Shown piece by piece: positions 29,804-42,722 of a stretch of 64,000 bases of DNA (the first letter of the stretch is position 1; the number at the start of each line of letters is the position of its first letter). Below the pieces are notes generated by a model, which saw only the letters and a program-made list of their open reading frames with translations, searched no databases and was not told the origin of the DNA. The position numbers and the translations under genes were made by a program. This DNA is from Paratinospora sagittata (Eukaryota; Streptophyta; Magnoliopsida; Ranunculales; Menispermaceae), in the NCBI GenBank assembly GCA_035771175.1, contig CM069601.1:6957001-7021000 (forward strand), read 5' to 3'.

Positions 29804-31454
29804 TGGTCTTCCATTTAGAATTCTCCTAAGTGTTTTGATGCTAACAAACAATATAACCATGGTGCTAATGGTTTAATTGACTATGTTTTAACACCAAAAA
29901 TCAAAGGTAAAAGGCCAATACTAGATTCACTTGATCTCAACTCAACTCAAGTGGATCAAACAAAGTCAAAGGCAAAAGATTGGACGTGTTGACTTGAAGA
30001 CAAAAAGATGAGAACTTACAAGTGTGTTTAGAACTAGGTTGTAATCTTTCTTATCTCTATATTTCTCATTTATTTTGAAATCATTCCATGCATACATTCA
30101 TAATTCTATTTAGTCGAAATGTTTTCCAAATCATCATTGTTTTGTTTAGTCAAACCGATTTTTATATTGGTCAAACTTTTGACTTTCATCAAAATTGTTT
30201 CAAACATTTGCATGAATTTCATTTTGATCAAATTATGTTTTTCCAAGTGTTTTTGAACTTGTTTAATCGATAAAACATGTTTTGACTTTAAAAAATTAGA
30301 AAAAAACTCATAAATCAGTTTTTTGTGTAAGCAGAAACACATTCCTTAAGAAACGCGTTTCCTTGCTGTCCTGAGAGAACTTTTTCATTTGGACATACAA
30401 AAACACATTTTCAACATTTTCCAAAAATGATGAATTTTCTCTCAAGGACACAAAAACGCGTTTCCTCTTGAGAAACACGTTTTTTTTGTTTTCCAAAAAA
30501 ATGAGCCTTCTGAAAATTTCACAGTGTGTTTCCTCATAAAGAAACACGTTTCACTTTTTTAAGGCATTTTTGGAAATTGACACAGAAACGTGTTTCCTCC
30601 TATAGAAATGTGTTTCCGCATGATTTTCAGATAGCATTTTTTAAGGCATTTTCAAACAGAAACGTGATTCCACCCTTGGAAACGTGGTTCCTACTTTTTC
30701 AATTTTAAAACTTCTATAAATACATGTCTTGGCTCAATTGAAGAACTTTTGCAAAATTTTTAGAAACTTGTGCATTTGTGTGTTCTCCTATTTTTCAAAA
30801 TAAAACAAGTTTTCACAAGTTCAAGTGTTTCGTTGATTTAAGAGAAAAAGGTTTTGATCTTCAAGTGTTCACCATCTTTCAAGCAATCTTTGAAGTTTCT
30901 CTCTTACTTAGAAATCTCCTGAGCTTTCATCTTCAATATTTGATAAGATCATTATGAGAGATTTCAAGTACTTGGTATTTTTGAAACTTGTGTTAATGTT
31001 TTTGTTCTCCTTATTTTCAAAAGAAAATCCAAGTTTCTACAAAATCTTTTTCAACTTGGTTTTGAGAAAAATCATTCAACTGTCCAAATTATTTTCAACA
31101 AGTGTTCAAATGTTTTTACAAACATTTTAATATCTCTCTTCTAGATTTTCTCTTCAAGCTTCAATTTGAAATCTTCTTTTAAGATAAACCTATTTTGATT
31201 CTTAGGGAAATTGTGTACTTGATTTTAAATCCAAAAGTTTCTCTAGAGTTTAAGTGTTTTGTGAGAAAAAGAGAGATTGAGCCTTTATCTATATCTTCTA
31301 TCTCTTCTCATTTTCAAAGCACCTAGAGAAAGGGAGTTTGAATGAAATTCTTCTTGGTGATTTTGGAGCTTCATTTTTGCATCAATCATGCATGTTTTCC
31401 AACAAACTTCAAATGAGCAATATGGATACATGAAAGGTATATGGTTGTATTTGA
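29804..31454 (+). mobile_element. Copia-type LTR fragment with motif array
   Basis: Starts with a block containing AAGTGTTTTGATGCTAACAA, like the 5' ends of solo LTRs A and B at 40.5 and 41.5 kb. It contains an array of GAAACGCGTTTCC-type motifs at 30340-30695. The characteristic 3' end of those LTRs is missing; a gypsy LTR begins at 31455. Probably a truncated LTR of a related copia family. Confidence 0.55.
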
Positions 31455-33527
31455 TGTAATGCCCCATACAACGAGTCAAACGTAATCGTTGACTTATTCG
31501 TGTTGTCAGTCGTATTTATACGCGTAAACATATGAATTGGTCTTAGCCTAGTGCACTTATGTGTATTGAACCTAAAATAACATAATTGTGTGAATTATAA
31601 GTCATTGGTACCTTAGGACTATAGTTGGAATAAGTTGAATGACACTTAGAATAATTTTTTCAAGTTGAAACATCGAGGAGTGCACTCCTGAAGGAGAAAC
31701 ACGCTTTTGGGTCAAGAAGTGCGCTCCTATCAAGGGAGAAGCGCGCCGCTCACGAGTTTGGGTGAAAAATTATGTTTTCTAGGCAAGGAGAAGCGCTCTC
31801 CTTACCTTGAGAAGTCTTGAGAAGTGCGCTCCTCGTTGTCTGACAATTTTTTTTTTAAATGGACGGTGAGGCGATGTGCATGTTTTTAAGTGAAATTTCT
31901 CAATCATTCCAGCAAATTTGAGTTGCTGGAAGTTAAGGAAAAGCAGATGAAAGAAAAAAAAGGGAAGGAAAAGGGTTTGGAGGATCAAATCCAAGGTAAT
32001 CACTTGATCTTTTTTTCCATGGTTAGAATTGATGATTGAAAAAGAGGGTTTGGTGTTGGATTTGAGTGGTTTGATGTCCAATTGATTGGTAAGTGTTTTC
32101 TTGTTGTTGTGCAAGTAATTTGAGTTTGAGATGCTATAAAAATGAGCTATTTTAATGGTGGAATGCCCCACCTCAACTGTTGAAGCAGTTGAGGGTGTGG
32201 AGCTCCATTAATGGTGTTGCTAGATAGGTTTAGATCTGGTTTTCTGTTTAATGATGATTAAAGATGGTTTTCATTGAAAATTTGTAAGGAATGTTATTAA
32301 GGATTGCACGTTGGTGATTTGGAGGAAATGTTCAAAAGTGAACAATTGTGTTGGAATTGTGCAAGTGACTTAATATTAGTGTGAAGATCATTGTGAGCAA
32401 TTGTACTGGAAATTATAGTGAACATTGACTTAAGAGTATTGTACAAATCATTGTGAGTATTTTCTTTGACTTGGTTCTTTGTATGACATTGTATATATGT
32501 GAAAATGTTTTGAATGTAAGCATGTTATATTGAATTGTTCATTATGGTTTATTGCAATTCATGAAATATTTTAGCATTAGAGCATGTGAGACTTGCAAAG
32601 GCTAGTCAAACATGATTTCATTTCATTGGGACTTAGTCTTGGATGAGTGTTATATGTAACCTCATTGTACAATGGGCTGTCCTAATTGGGATTATGAATC
32701 CTTGAAATGACTGTGAATTGAGTAATTAGACGTTGTGGCTACCTTGTAAGGCCATACAAGAGTGAAACCCGCTCTATTACTTAGAAGGTAGGAGATTGTG
32801 AATTTCGTTGAAAATTATGCATGTGTTTATTGAACATGTTGCATAATATCTCCAAATTATATTGCAAGCGTATATGTTGTATTTGAATGATGCATGTGTT
32901 TAATAAGTTTTCGAATGGTTTGAATTTACATATTTACATAAATGCATATAAATACCGTGACAGGAAATATTCACTGAGCTTGTTGTAGTTTACCCCATTT
33001 CCTCCAATATTTCAAGTAAAGACCTTAAGGGAAAAGGAAAGGCAAGAGAAAGGTAGTGACTCTTCTGGAGTTCTTCTTTTGAATGTATGTAAATGGAGGA
33101 AATGGTTTGGACTTGTTTACTTTCAATATGTATAATTATCATGATATATATATTATCACTTAGATGAGTACGCTAATATGAATTGTAGTTTGATATTTTG
33201 GGATATATGACATTGCGATGATAATGAGATGGATGATGTAATAGTTTTGATAATGAGATAGATGAGATTATGAAGTATGAGATGGAAATGATGTTATTAT
33301 TGCGATTAAAATGATTAGGTTATATATATGTGATTTGCATTTATGGATTATCGGGAAAATTTGTGAGATGTCTATTTTATGGGGACATGCTGTCAAAACT
33401 TTTAGAAAATTGCATTTTTTTATGAGGTTGATAGTGTATTGTACATTATATACATAGTATGTACAGTGTATACATTGCATACGCTGTGTCGGTCATGACA
33501 TCACCCTACATAAGGGGCAACGTGACA
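31455..33527 (+). mobile_element. Gypsy 5' LTR (plus strand)
   Basis: Begins TGTAATGCCCCATAC and ends GGGGCAACGTGACA, about 2.07 kb. It is followed by a primer-binding site TGGTATCAGAGCC (33532-33544), complementary to the 3' end of initiator tRNA-Met. It belongs to the same broad family as the LTR at 21716-23845: the 3' termini share GTGTCGGTCATGACATCACC. Motifs like GAGAAGCGCGC occur at 31676-31832. Confidence 0.88.
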
Positions 33528-35770
33528 ATATTGGTATCAGAGCCAATATTTTGATATTATGATTGATTGTATTGGTATATGTATGGGTAGTTAGACTACT
33601 TTATATCAGAATGATTGGATTGTCTAACCGGTAATCTTCTATCTCTATGAATGACATATCTGAAGGGAAGTGTCAGCCCAATCATGGATCCTCAAGAAAA
33701 GAGGATAAAGAAACTGAAAGAATTGGTTGCTGCTCAACAACAACAAAATGCTAAGATGATGAGGATGATGACAAACTGTAAGAGAGTCAACAGGGGCCCA
33801 CAGTTCCTGTAGTACTCGATGTTGGTGCTAGTAGTGTTGGTGAGTCTGCTGAGAGACCGACTACTGAACTAGAGGCCCAAGAGGACCCAGAAGAGGCTCG
33901 AAGATATGAAAATGTGATGAAGGCCTTCAGGAGGCATGAACCTCCTACCTTTGATGGCAGTCTGGTCCTTGAAATTGTTGAGGATTGGCTTTTACGGATT
34001 GAAGCCATTTTTTATGATATGCATGTGCAGGATAAAGACAAAGTCCGACTCGCTAGATTCAAGTTTTTTGGTAAGGCTGAGAGAAGGTGGAAAACTACGG
34101 GTAGAGCTCATGGAGTTGTGGACACCTGGAATAGGTTCAAAGATGTGTTTTACAAAACCTACTACCCCCAGCCAGAAGTTGACAAAAGACATTAACAATT
34201 CATAGAACTAAAGCAAGGAAACATATCAATTAGAGAGTATGAGTATGAGTTCAACCGACTAGCGCTGATCAAGAAAGCAAGCTAGAGCTGTTACCGAGCC
34301 AGATCCTGAGGCAAATAAGAACTTGCCTCAGGATCTGGCTCGGTAACAGCTCTAGCTTGCCCCAAAAATGGTACAGATTGATACGATGAGAATGAAAAGG
34401 ATTAGAGATGGTTTTAATGATCTGATCAAGAAGGGTTTGGCTCTTGCGGACGTGCAGACTTATGATCAGGCAGTGTGACAGGCACTGGATTATGAGGCGG
34501 TTGAGGCAACTGATAGACCTCAATAACCAGTACCCCCAGCTCAGGCAGTGCAGATAGTTGTGGAGCAGCAGAAACCCTATTAGGGTAAGAAAAGAATTAG
34601 ATAGGGTAGAAAATGGTGGGGTGAATAGAAAAAGGCTAAATTAGCTGAGATGCCTGTTGTTCTGGAGACTCCTATTGTTCTTCCAGCTCTAGCAGCAGCA
34701 GCATCAGTACCACCACCATCGACAGGTAGAGGATCACAACCTGCGATGAGGCCACTGACACAGGGATCATCTGTTAGGGCACCATGGATGTATAAAGGAG
34801 CAGGTAGTGGGAGTGGGAGTGGTTTACTTCCCTTGCCAGGCACCGAGTTACAGACAGCTTCCTCTACACCTCTCCCGCTTATCACATGTTTTCAATGTGG
34901 AAATAAGGGACATAAAATTTATCAGTGTCTTTTCCAGCTAGCTCTGAGGACTCCAACAGGCCCATCTGCCAATGCTACTATTCCCACATCTACCAGAAAA
35001 CAAGCTAGAGTTGTTACCGAGCCAGATCCTGAGGCAAATAAGAACTTGGTGGAAGGTGTGATTTGCATTTGTGATATCATGACGTATGTATTGATTGATG
35101 CCAGATTCACCTTGTCATTTATTGTTGGACATATGGTAGATAGATTTCATTTATCTCCTGTTAGGACTAACACCCCTTTGATTTTGAGTACTGCAGCAGG
35201 AGATAGAATCTACCTGAATATGTTATGTGAAAATTTTGTAGTGAATTATGAAGATCATGAAATGATTGTGAACTTTAAGGTGTTAGAATTCCTGGAGTTT
35301 GATGTTATATTAGGTATGGATTGGTTGGCTGCCTATCATGCCCATATTGACTGCTTTTCTAAAAGAGTAGTCTTTCAAATACCAGGACAACCCTCATTTG
35401 TATATAGTGGTAGGACATCTTTAAAGCCTCCCACTTGAGGTACGATGGCTACTGATGAAGAAGTAGGAATATTGGCTAGTATTAAACCAGTAAAAGAAAG
35501 GGTACAAGCATTCAGATATCAGATATTCCTATAGTTTGTGAGTACCCGAATATCTTTCCAGATGATTTACCAAGGTTACCACCTACAAGGGAGATTAATT
35601 TTATTATTGAACTGATGTCTGATACAAAGCCTATTTCTATTCCACCTTATATGATGACACCAAAGGAGTTACAAGAGCTCAAGGTGCAGTTTGATGAATT
35701 GATGACTAAAGGGTTTATTACCCCGAGTATGTCACCCTGGGGAGCACCCATACAATTATCATGCTTATGG
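33528..35770 (+). pseudogene. Gypsy gag-protease-RT start, decayed (plus strand)
   Basis: The gag start codon is likely 33684 (MDPQEKRIKKLKELV). A retrotransposon gag block follows at 33914-34195 (PPTFDGSLVLEIVEDWLLRIE), with an immediate stop. A zinc knuckle CFQCGNKGHKIYQC sits at about 34890-34930, and a protease-like region with LGMDWLAAYHAHIDCFS at about 35310-35360. The RT start has stops. The element breaks off at about 35770, where a LINE begins. A 38-bp hairpin copied from downstream sequence interrupts gag at 34277-34360. Confidence 0.85.
34277..34360. repeat. Perfect 38-bp inverted repeat, 8-nt loop
   Basis: Arms 34277-34314 and 34323-34360 are exact complements. The left arm plus loop is a direct copy of 35003-35048 (one difference), which encodes the KQARVVTEPDPEANKN stretch after the zinc knuckle. 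The hairpin is therefore a duplicated and inverted downstream segment lying in gag. Confidence 0.93.
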
Positions 35771-35789
35771 TAAAAAAATGTTTTGCGAA

Positions 35790-37226
35790 AAATGAAAAAT
35801 GCTAAGGCTTTAGGACCCAGACGTGATTCTTATTAAAGTTTGAAAGGGTCTAGGGGAATTGGAGGCGTATGATTAACCAAATAATTTAACAAGATTGTAA
35901 TATCTAGGAGAATGTCCGATAATTGGAGGAAAAATATCTTGATACCCATATCTAAAAATAAAGGAGATATTCAAAGTTGTACAAATTATAGAGGAATTAA
36001 ATTGATGAGTCATATAACAAAATTATGGGAGAGAGTAATAAAAAATAGAGTATGAGTTGAAACTTTGGTGTCAAATAATCAATTTGGATTTATGCCTAAG
36101 AGATCAACTATGAAAGCTATTTATTTCTTAAGGAGATTAATGAAGAGGAATAGGAAGAAGAAGAAAGACCTCCATATGATCTTTATTGCTTTTGAGAAAG
36201 CCTGTGATAGAGTATCTAGAGAAATAATATGGTGGGGATTGAGGAAAAAAAAAGTTACAACTAGGCACAAGAACTATCGTAAAATTAACAGTAGGTGAAA
36301 CTAACAAATTTCTAATTTGAATATGTTTACACCTAGGATCTGCTTTAAGTCTCTACTTCTTTGCACTAGTTTATGGATGATTTGACTAGATATGTTCAAG
36401 AAGATATTTCATGGTATATGTTATTTGCTAATGATGTAGTATTGATTGATGAAAATGCATCTGGAGTATATGCTAAGCTAAAGGTTTGAAGAGAATATCT
36501 AGAATCTAAAGGGTATAAGATTAGTAGGACTAAAACTGAATACGTTAAATGTAATTTTAGTGGAAGTAGAAAACAGATGAAGAAATAGTGAAGATTGGAA
36601 GTCAAGAGACAACAAAGAGCAAAAATTTTAGGTAATTTGGATCCATTATACTTAAAGGAGGAGATACAGGTGAGGATGTGAACCACAAAGTTAAAGCATG
36701 ATAGGTCAAGTGAAAGAGTGCTTCTAAAGTATTATATGATAGACATATCCTACTGAAGTTAAAAGAAATATTTATAGAGTTGCTATTAGGCCAACCATGT
36801 TATATGGTATAGAATGTTGGGCAATTATAGAATAATATGTTAATAAACTAAGTGTAACAGAAATATGAATGCTAAGATGAATATGTGGTAAAAATTTAAA
36901 AGATAAAATAAAAAATGAACATATTTGAGAAATGGTAGGAATAGCACCAATTGGAGATAAAATGATAAAGAACCGATTAAGGCAGTTTGAACACATACAA
37001 TATAGGCCTTTAGATGCACCAGTTAGGAAGAGTGACCTATTAACACTAGATGGTAACAATAGAGGTAGATGTAGAGCTAAAATATTATAGACAAAGATAA
37101 TTAAGAAGGATTTAACGTTTTGTATTTTGAATGTCGACTTAGCCCTCGATAAAGAGGAGTAGAGGAAGCGAATTCATATAGCCGGCCCCATGTAGTTAGA
37201 AAAAGGTTTAGTTGAGTTGAGTTGAG
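35790..37226 (+). mobile_element. RTE-type LINE, decayed
   Basis: RT traces: NQFGFMPKRSTMKAIYFLRR and DLHMIFIAFEKACDRV at 36065-36210 (the usual wording is FIDLEKAYDRV). A later C-terminal region around 36860-37030 reads KLSVTEI.MLR and MVGIAPIGDKMIKNRL. The element ends in a GTTGAG-type tail at about 37206-37226, as in the fragment in the complex I intron. Many stops make it dead. Its 5' end cuts into the gypsy element. Confidence 0.85.
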
Positions 37227-37700
37227 TCTACTATCCAATTTTGTTAGTAATAGTACAATTTTTTTACAAAAAGAACCTTTCCAGACACTACTTCTAAGCT
37301 TTAGAGGAAAATCGTTAACCATATTAGACACGGTTAGCTTTCATTTACCTGTTTAAATAGATTATCAAAATCTTATATACTCTTAGGCGTATACCAAAAT
37401 AATGTGCATCAAAGGTACATATGTAAAAATACAAAAATAAAAACTTGACTTTTGCACCTTTCTCTCATTCTTTCTTTCTCCCCCCTCCCTCTCTTAAAAG
37501 GAAAACAAATAATATTTTGTTAAATTTTTACATTTCAAGATTTATTGATAAAAACTTTAAGTCTTGAACGATGCATAGATGTTCTTTAATAATTATTATC
37601 GTCTTTTAAATATTTTATACTTCGACGTTTTTTATTAATAAACATCATCCACAATGAAAGAAAAGAAAAAAATAAAACAAGTCCAAAGTATAAATAAACA
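37227..37700. other. AT-rich spacer, nothing recognised
   Basis: Low-complexity AT-rich sequence between two LINEs; no gene or repeat identified. Confidence 0.5.
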
Positions 37701-37734
37701 ACCTTCTCTCCATGCATGATAATTTCTTCTACTG

Positions 37735-39085
37735 AACTGTGTGAGTCTTCTTCTCAAAGTAAAAGTTCTGGGTGAATCATGGAAGAGGAAGTGTGGGTTT
37801 ATGACAGTCTTTCTCTATTACAACGGAAGAGAAAAAAATCCTTGAACTTGAGGAGGTTGGTAATCTAAGTAGTGATGAAGAAATGAAATATCGCATGCAA
37901 AATAAGGTGCTCACCAAAAAAAACATCAACAAAGAGACCTTTCGAAGAACTATGTAGCAAGTGTGGACTTCGAGCCACAGGTTCTCAAAGATAAAATTTA
38001 ATATATAGAAGATAGGTGTTCGAGAACAAGTCGTGGCACTTCAACAATACCTTGGTAGCATTAGTTGAAGTGGAAGGTAATCAAAGTTTACATGGAATAA
38101 CCGTAGCGGAGGATCAGACCACATTAGGGAATGCATTGAAAGAGCATTGTGCAATGACCAGTGGCAATCCCATTTTAGGATGGCATAATTCTTACCTTAC
38201 ATTGGTTATGATCATAGGCCAATTCTCATAGAGCAAGAGGAAATTTAGAGCGTTTGTAGAGGTACCCAAGCTATTGGGTAGAAGAGGAGGTGGCAAGAAA
38301 GGTGATATAACTCACATGGGAACATTAGTGGAGGAATATAGAGGTAGATGATCAATTCCTTTCTTATCCAATTAATGCTTGGAGGCCTTATAGAATTGGG
38401 GAGTTTTTTTTTGCTCCATCCCCAAAGAAATTTCTCTCCTAAGGGCACAATTTAACAATCTATATGATGGTCCCTTAGACAAAGTAGTCTGGAATCAAAT
38501 CAAGTCGTTGGAGGGCAAGTTAGAGAAACTCTTTACAAAAGTAGAAACCTCTAGGCTCATAGAGCAAGAACAAATTGGCTAGTGATTAGATATAGGAATT
38601 CTCACTATTTCCATGAAAAATCTAAAGAAAAATCAACATAATCAAGAAATGTTAAATTTTGATGGGCAGTGGGGAACAAATCATGCTAAGATTAGGGGTA
38701 TTCAAGGATAATATTTTAAGCACCCATTTACCTTAGCCAATCCAGTTATAGATCAAATAGAGCACGCGTTACAAGAAATTGAAGCACTAATCTCAGAAGA
38801 TATGAAAAAATTGTTTATTCAATCCTTTACATCATACATTTGTCAATAGCTCCACTGAAAAGCCCTAAACCAGATTGTCTTCAAGCCTTATTTTACTAAC
38901 ACTGTGAGGACCTTATTAGAAATGACTTATGTAAAGCACGTTTGCAATGTTTTAATGACTAGGGAATTTGAAAACGTGGAGAGAACATTTTCTCTCTACT
39001 TTCCTTTTTTGTAAGGTTTGATTTGTAGAATGAAAGATTTTCTCTCCACAAACCCTAGCTAGCTTTTGATTAAAAAAAATAAAAA
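37735..39085 (+). mobile_element. L1-type LINE, decayed and internally deleted
   Basis: The first part (about 37870-38220) reads like the DUF4283 (ORF1/gag-like) region: VLTKKNINKETFRRTM, then FENKSWHFNNTLVALVEVEG. The second part (about 38640-38960) reads like the region before the L1 RT: NFDGQWGTNHAKIRGIQG, then KSPKPDCLQALFY and DLCKARLQCFND (usual wording KSPGPDG..A.FYQ). The endonuclease between the two is missing and stops are frequent. An A-rich stretch at 39069-39086 may be its tail. Confidence 0.75.
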
Positions 39086-39560
39086 AAGAGATGAAACAAC
39101 AAGAAATGACACCAAAATATGACCCATGTTAGTCTAGTCTTCCTACAGAACTCTAACAATTGATATGTGTCTATTTACCAATTTTGGATCATTTTGCCTT
39201 CAGCTGTTTGTTGCAATTTACATACCACAAGGTATTCGGATTAATTTCCAACAAATTACGAAATTTTCTAATTTAGAATAAGAAACTAATACATGAAAAT
39301 ACAAATAACTCATAATGGACGAGCCACATCGTACATAATAAAACCTACAACATAAAACTCAAAAAGTAACCCCTTAAACCTAAACTCAACATTGTCCTTA
39401 ATGATGAACAAACAAAGGAAAATGAAAATGATAAACAAAGAAAGGGATGAGAAAACTTCCCTAACCATTGATGGTATTGTCAAGCATCCACATCTACATC
39501 GCCTTCTTCCCCTCTACAATGGCTCAGACGGGGTTCATAATAGAAGATATTAAACCCCAA
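39086..39560. other. AT-rich stretch, possible 3' end of the Athila/Tat-like element
   Basis: No coding sequence recognised. It follows the integrase end of the host gypsy on the minus strand, so it may be its 3' untranslated region or LTR. No LTR ends could be defined. Confidence 0.35.
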
Positions 39561-40513
39561 ACTTGTGCAAAAGCCTGAAAGAGATTGAAGAATCACTCAA
39601 AGCAATGTAATTCAATAAAACAATGAAATTGAAGAAAAACAAAGAGTAAAAAGAAAGTAAAACAGGAAACTAAAACAATTGGGTTGCCTCCCAATAAGCG
39701 TGTGATTTATAGTCATCAGCTTGACTCCTACAATCTTTACTTGGGGTCAGCTAAGGTGATAGAGGACTTTTCATGATCAATAGGTCATCCTCAATAATGT
39801 TTGAATTGTCGCTCGTTCATCTTGAAATTTTTGTTTGAGCTTTCCTCTTCAAGCACTATCGCTCCATGTGGAAACACTTTAGTAATGCAAAATGGTCATG
39901 ACCATCTTAACTTGAGTTTTTCCAAGAAGAGCTTCAACCAGGAGTTAGCACATATTGACTAGGCTCAAATTGGCGCTCCACGATCTTCTTGTCATGCCAT
40001 ATCTTGGAATTTTCCTTGTAACACTCAATGAATTGTTCTTCAACAAGTGAGGCAGCAATACTGACAAGCAGAGCAGATGATTCACCCAAGAAGGCATACC
40101 GCAAATGCTTGGGAAGTGGCTTATATAAGCCCCAATGATGGTGTTTTTTCAATAGAAGGTTTTGCCAAAAAATTCATATCGATGGAAGCTCCAATTGCTC
40201 AAATTGTTATTTAAATCTATAAAATCAAGGAGAAGCATACAACAATTCAAAATATTCCAGAGAGTCCAGCATTTCCACTGTAAAAACGTTAATAATAGAG
40301 TCATCAAGAGGGTCATTAGTGACATTCTCGAAGAATGTATCATCTATATAAGCATCAACCACATCAACTCTAAGGCATTCCTCTGATTCTTTAAGAAGCT
40401 TCATTATCTTGAAAACATTGAATGTTACCTCTTGGTCTTGAACTCTCATGGTTAGTTCTCCCTTTGGCACGTCAATAAGAATCCTCCCAATAGCTAAGAA
40501 TGATTGGGAAGAT
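39561..40513 (-). pseudogene. Athila/Tat-like gypsy: protease-RT linker and integrase end
   Basis: On the minus strand, the protease-side region reads SFLAIGRILIDVPKGELTMR and VQDQEVTFNVFK, the linker reads LPKHLRYAFLGESSALLVSI, and it then jumps to the integrase C terminus, SKIWHDKKIVERQF and RLKLFLEKLKLRW. RT, RNase H and the integrase core are deleted between LVEEQFIE and CYKENSK. Stops are present. This is the 3' side of a host element whose 5' side resumes at 57622; everything between is inserted. Confidence 0.85.
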
Positions 40514-41462
40514 TGTTGTCTCAGTGACATGATGGATATTTTGATGATTATAAACCATTATTTGTCAAACTAATCTTTGTTTTGAGTGTTTTAGTCTAAG
40601 AACAGAGAATTCAATCTACTCAAGCTGAACCACTCTACTTCAAGATGAGCAATGAAAATATGATCAAGCTAAGAACAATCAAGCATTGAGCCACAAGTTT
40701 TTCCCTATTGTAAAGTATTGCTTAGATTGTATTTAGGCTTGCAAAACCTTACTCATTGATTTCTCAACTTCATTCTATTTTCAAAATAATCAAAACAGTA
40801 TTTAAAAAGATTTCTCAAAGTTTACAAAAGTTTTGATTTTCATCAAAATCTTGTTTGATTTGTTATTTATTGATCTCTAAGTGTTTTATAAAGTGTTTGA
40901 ATGTTTTCTAGGTGTTTCGATTTGATCCAAAATGTTTTTAATCGACTTGGTTTGACAGATCTTTCAAAAGAAAAGAGTTTAAAAAATTCTCAGTTGAGTA
41001 GGATGCTCACAGTTCATAAGGACGCTCATGAAGTCCCCAATTCATTTAAGTTTATGATCAGACCAAGTACTACTGGACGCTCCTACATGAGTAAGACACT
41101 CAAGTTGTTCGAAAAGTTTATTGGTAGCAACTGTAGGACGCTCACAAGGAGTAGCGCCCTCATGAACTTCTAAGATTAGTTCAGTACTCTTGGTTCATCG
41201 CCTGCAAGACGCTCACCAACAACTTCAATATTCCTAGTTGTGTTGTGGTACCACCCTCATCCTTTAGCAGGATGATCATGAGCCTATGTCAGAAAACTGA
41301 CATCTTTTCTGAAACCTGCAAAAGCTGATCATTTTGATTCATTTCCTTTTTCATGCAAATAATTTTTTATCAGAATTTTTCAATAGAACTTTGACTACCA
41401 TTTTTGTGAAAGAATTGAGTCGTTTGATTTGAATTTCTGAATCTATCTCACAACGGTCTCAA
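40514..41462 (+). mobile_element. Solo LTR A (copia-like), first segment
   Basis: Begins TGTTGTCTCAGTGACATG, directly after the target duplication AAGAT (40509-40513). The LTR resumes at 44056-44463 and again at 57228-57621, ends TTCTGGGTCAACA, and is followed by AAGAT at 57622-57626. Removing the nested inserts leaves an LTR of about 1.75 kb with no internal coding region, that is a solo LTR. It carries repeated GGACGCTC motifs. Confidence 0.88.
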
Positions 41463-42722
41463 TGTTATCTCAAGGAACCCCATGATAAGATTGGATGTTT
41501 TGATGATTCCAAACTACTCAAGTGAGTGTATCTAATGATCTTTGTTTAATGTTTCAGATTTATCAAGAATCGAGATCAAAGAACATAGCTTTCAAGTTTA
41601 TTGAATGTAAATGTTCGAAGCTTCAAGATTTTCAGTACTTCGAATGTAAATCTATCGATCAAATTACACTCAACAAGATTTACTCATTTGCATGTTTTGA
41701 TCGTTATGTTTGAAAGGTTTTTAAATGATTTAAAATCTTTAGTGTTTGATTTGATTGAATTTTGAACTGATTTGATTAAGTTTTGAAAGGCAAAGACCAC
41801 TTTTAAGAATCATTATTTAAGTGTTCGATCAGGACGCTAATGAAACATTAGGATGCTGATATAGTTCAAGGTTGAATAAATTCTTATCCATTAGGACGCT
41901 TACTTTATCAGTAGCGTCCTCATTGAGTCAACCAATGAACTTATCAGGACGTTGACTCAACATCAACTCATTGATCGTCTTAAGCATTAGGACGCTTACG
42001 TTGTAAGTAGCGCCCTTATGTTCCAAAGTGTTTTAAGTGCCTTTAAAACTATGTCAGGACACTGATCGTTCTTCAGCGTACTTATCATTTTTACAAGTTA
42101 AAACATCAGGATGCTCATCACCTAGCAACGCCCTTATGTTTTTTAGTTATTTTTAAACATGTCTTAAACATCAAGACGCTTACACATTTGTAGCGCCCTC
42201 GTGACTTTAAGTATGCTAAAACAAATCAGGACGCTAACTTTTTATTAACACCCTCATAACTTTTAGTCATTTTCAATCGATAAGTAAGTTAGGACGATTA
42301 CGATTAAGTAGCGCCCTTACTTCACAGTTCAGAAAGACGCTTATGGTCCATGAGTGCCCTAAAGGAATAGAACGACAAAGTTGATTTTATGCGTCAGGAC
42401 ATTGATTGACCAATCAGGACGCTAATCCAACGTTGTCACAAAGCTGACACTTGCACTTTTTCAGATTGCTTTTTCAGAACCTTTTCTGTACATAACCTTT
42501 TTCATATTTGTCAAAAACATCTTCTAATTCATAAATCACGTTATTTGAGACTTTCCTTATTCATGTAATCTAAAGAGAATCAGAATGTTCAAGAAGATTG
42601 CATTTACCATCTTCGTGAAAGATTCTAGTTTTTGTGAGTAAACGATCATTTTGAAATTCAAATTCAAATGACCAACAACTTCATTTCTATTGAGTTTATA
42701 AATACCAACACTTAGACTCAAA

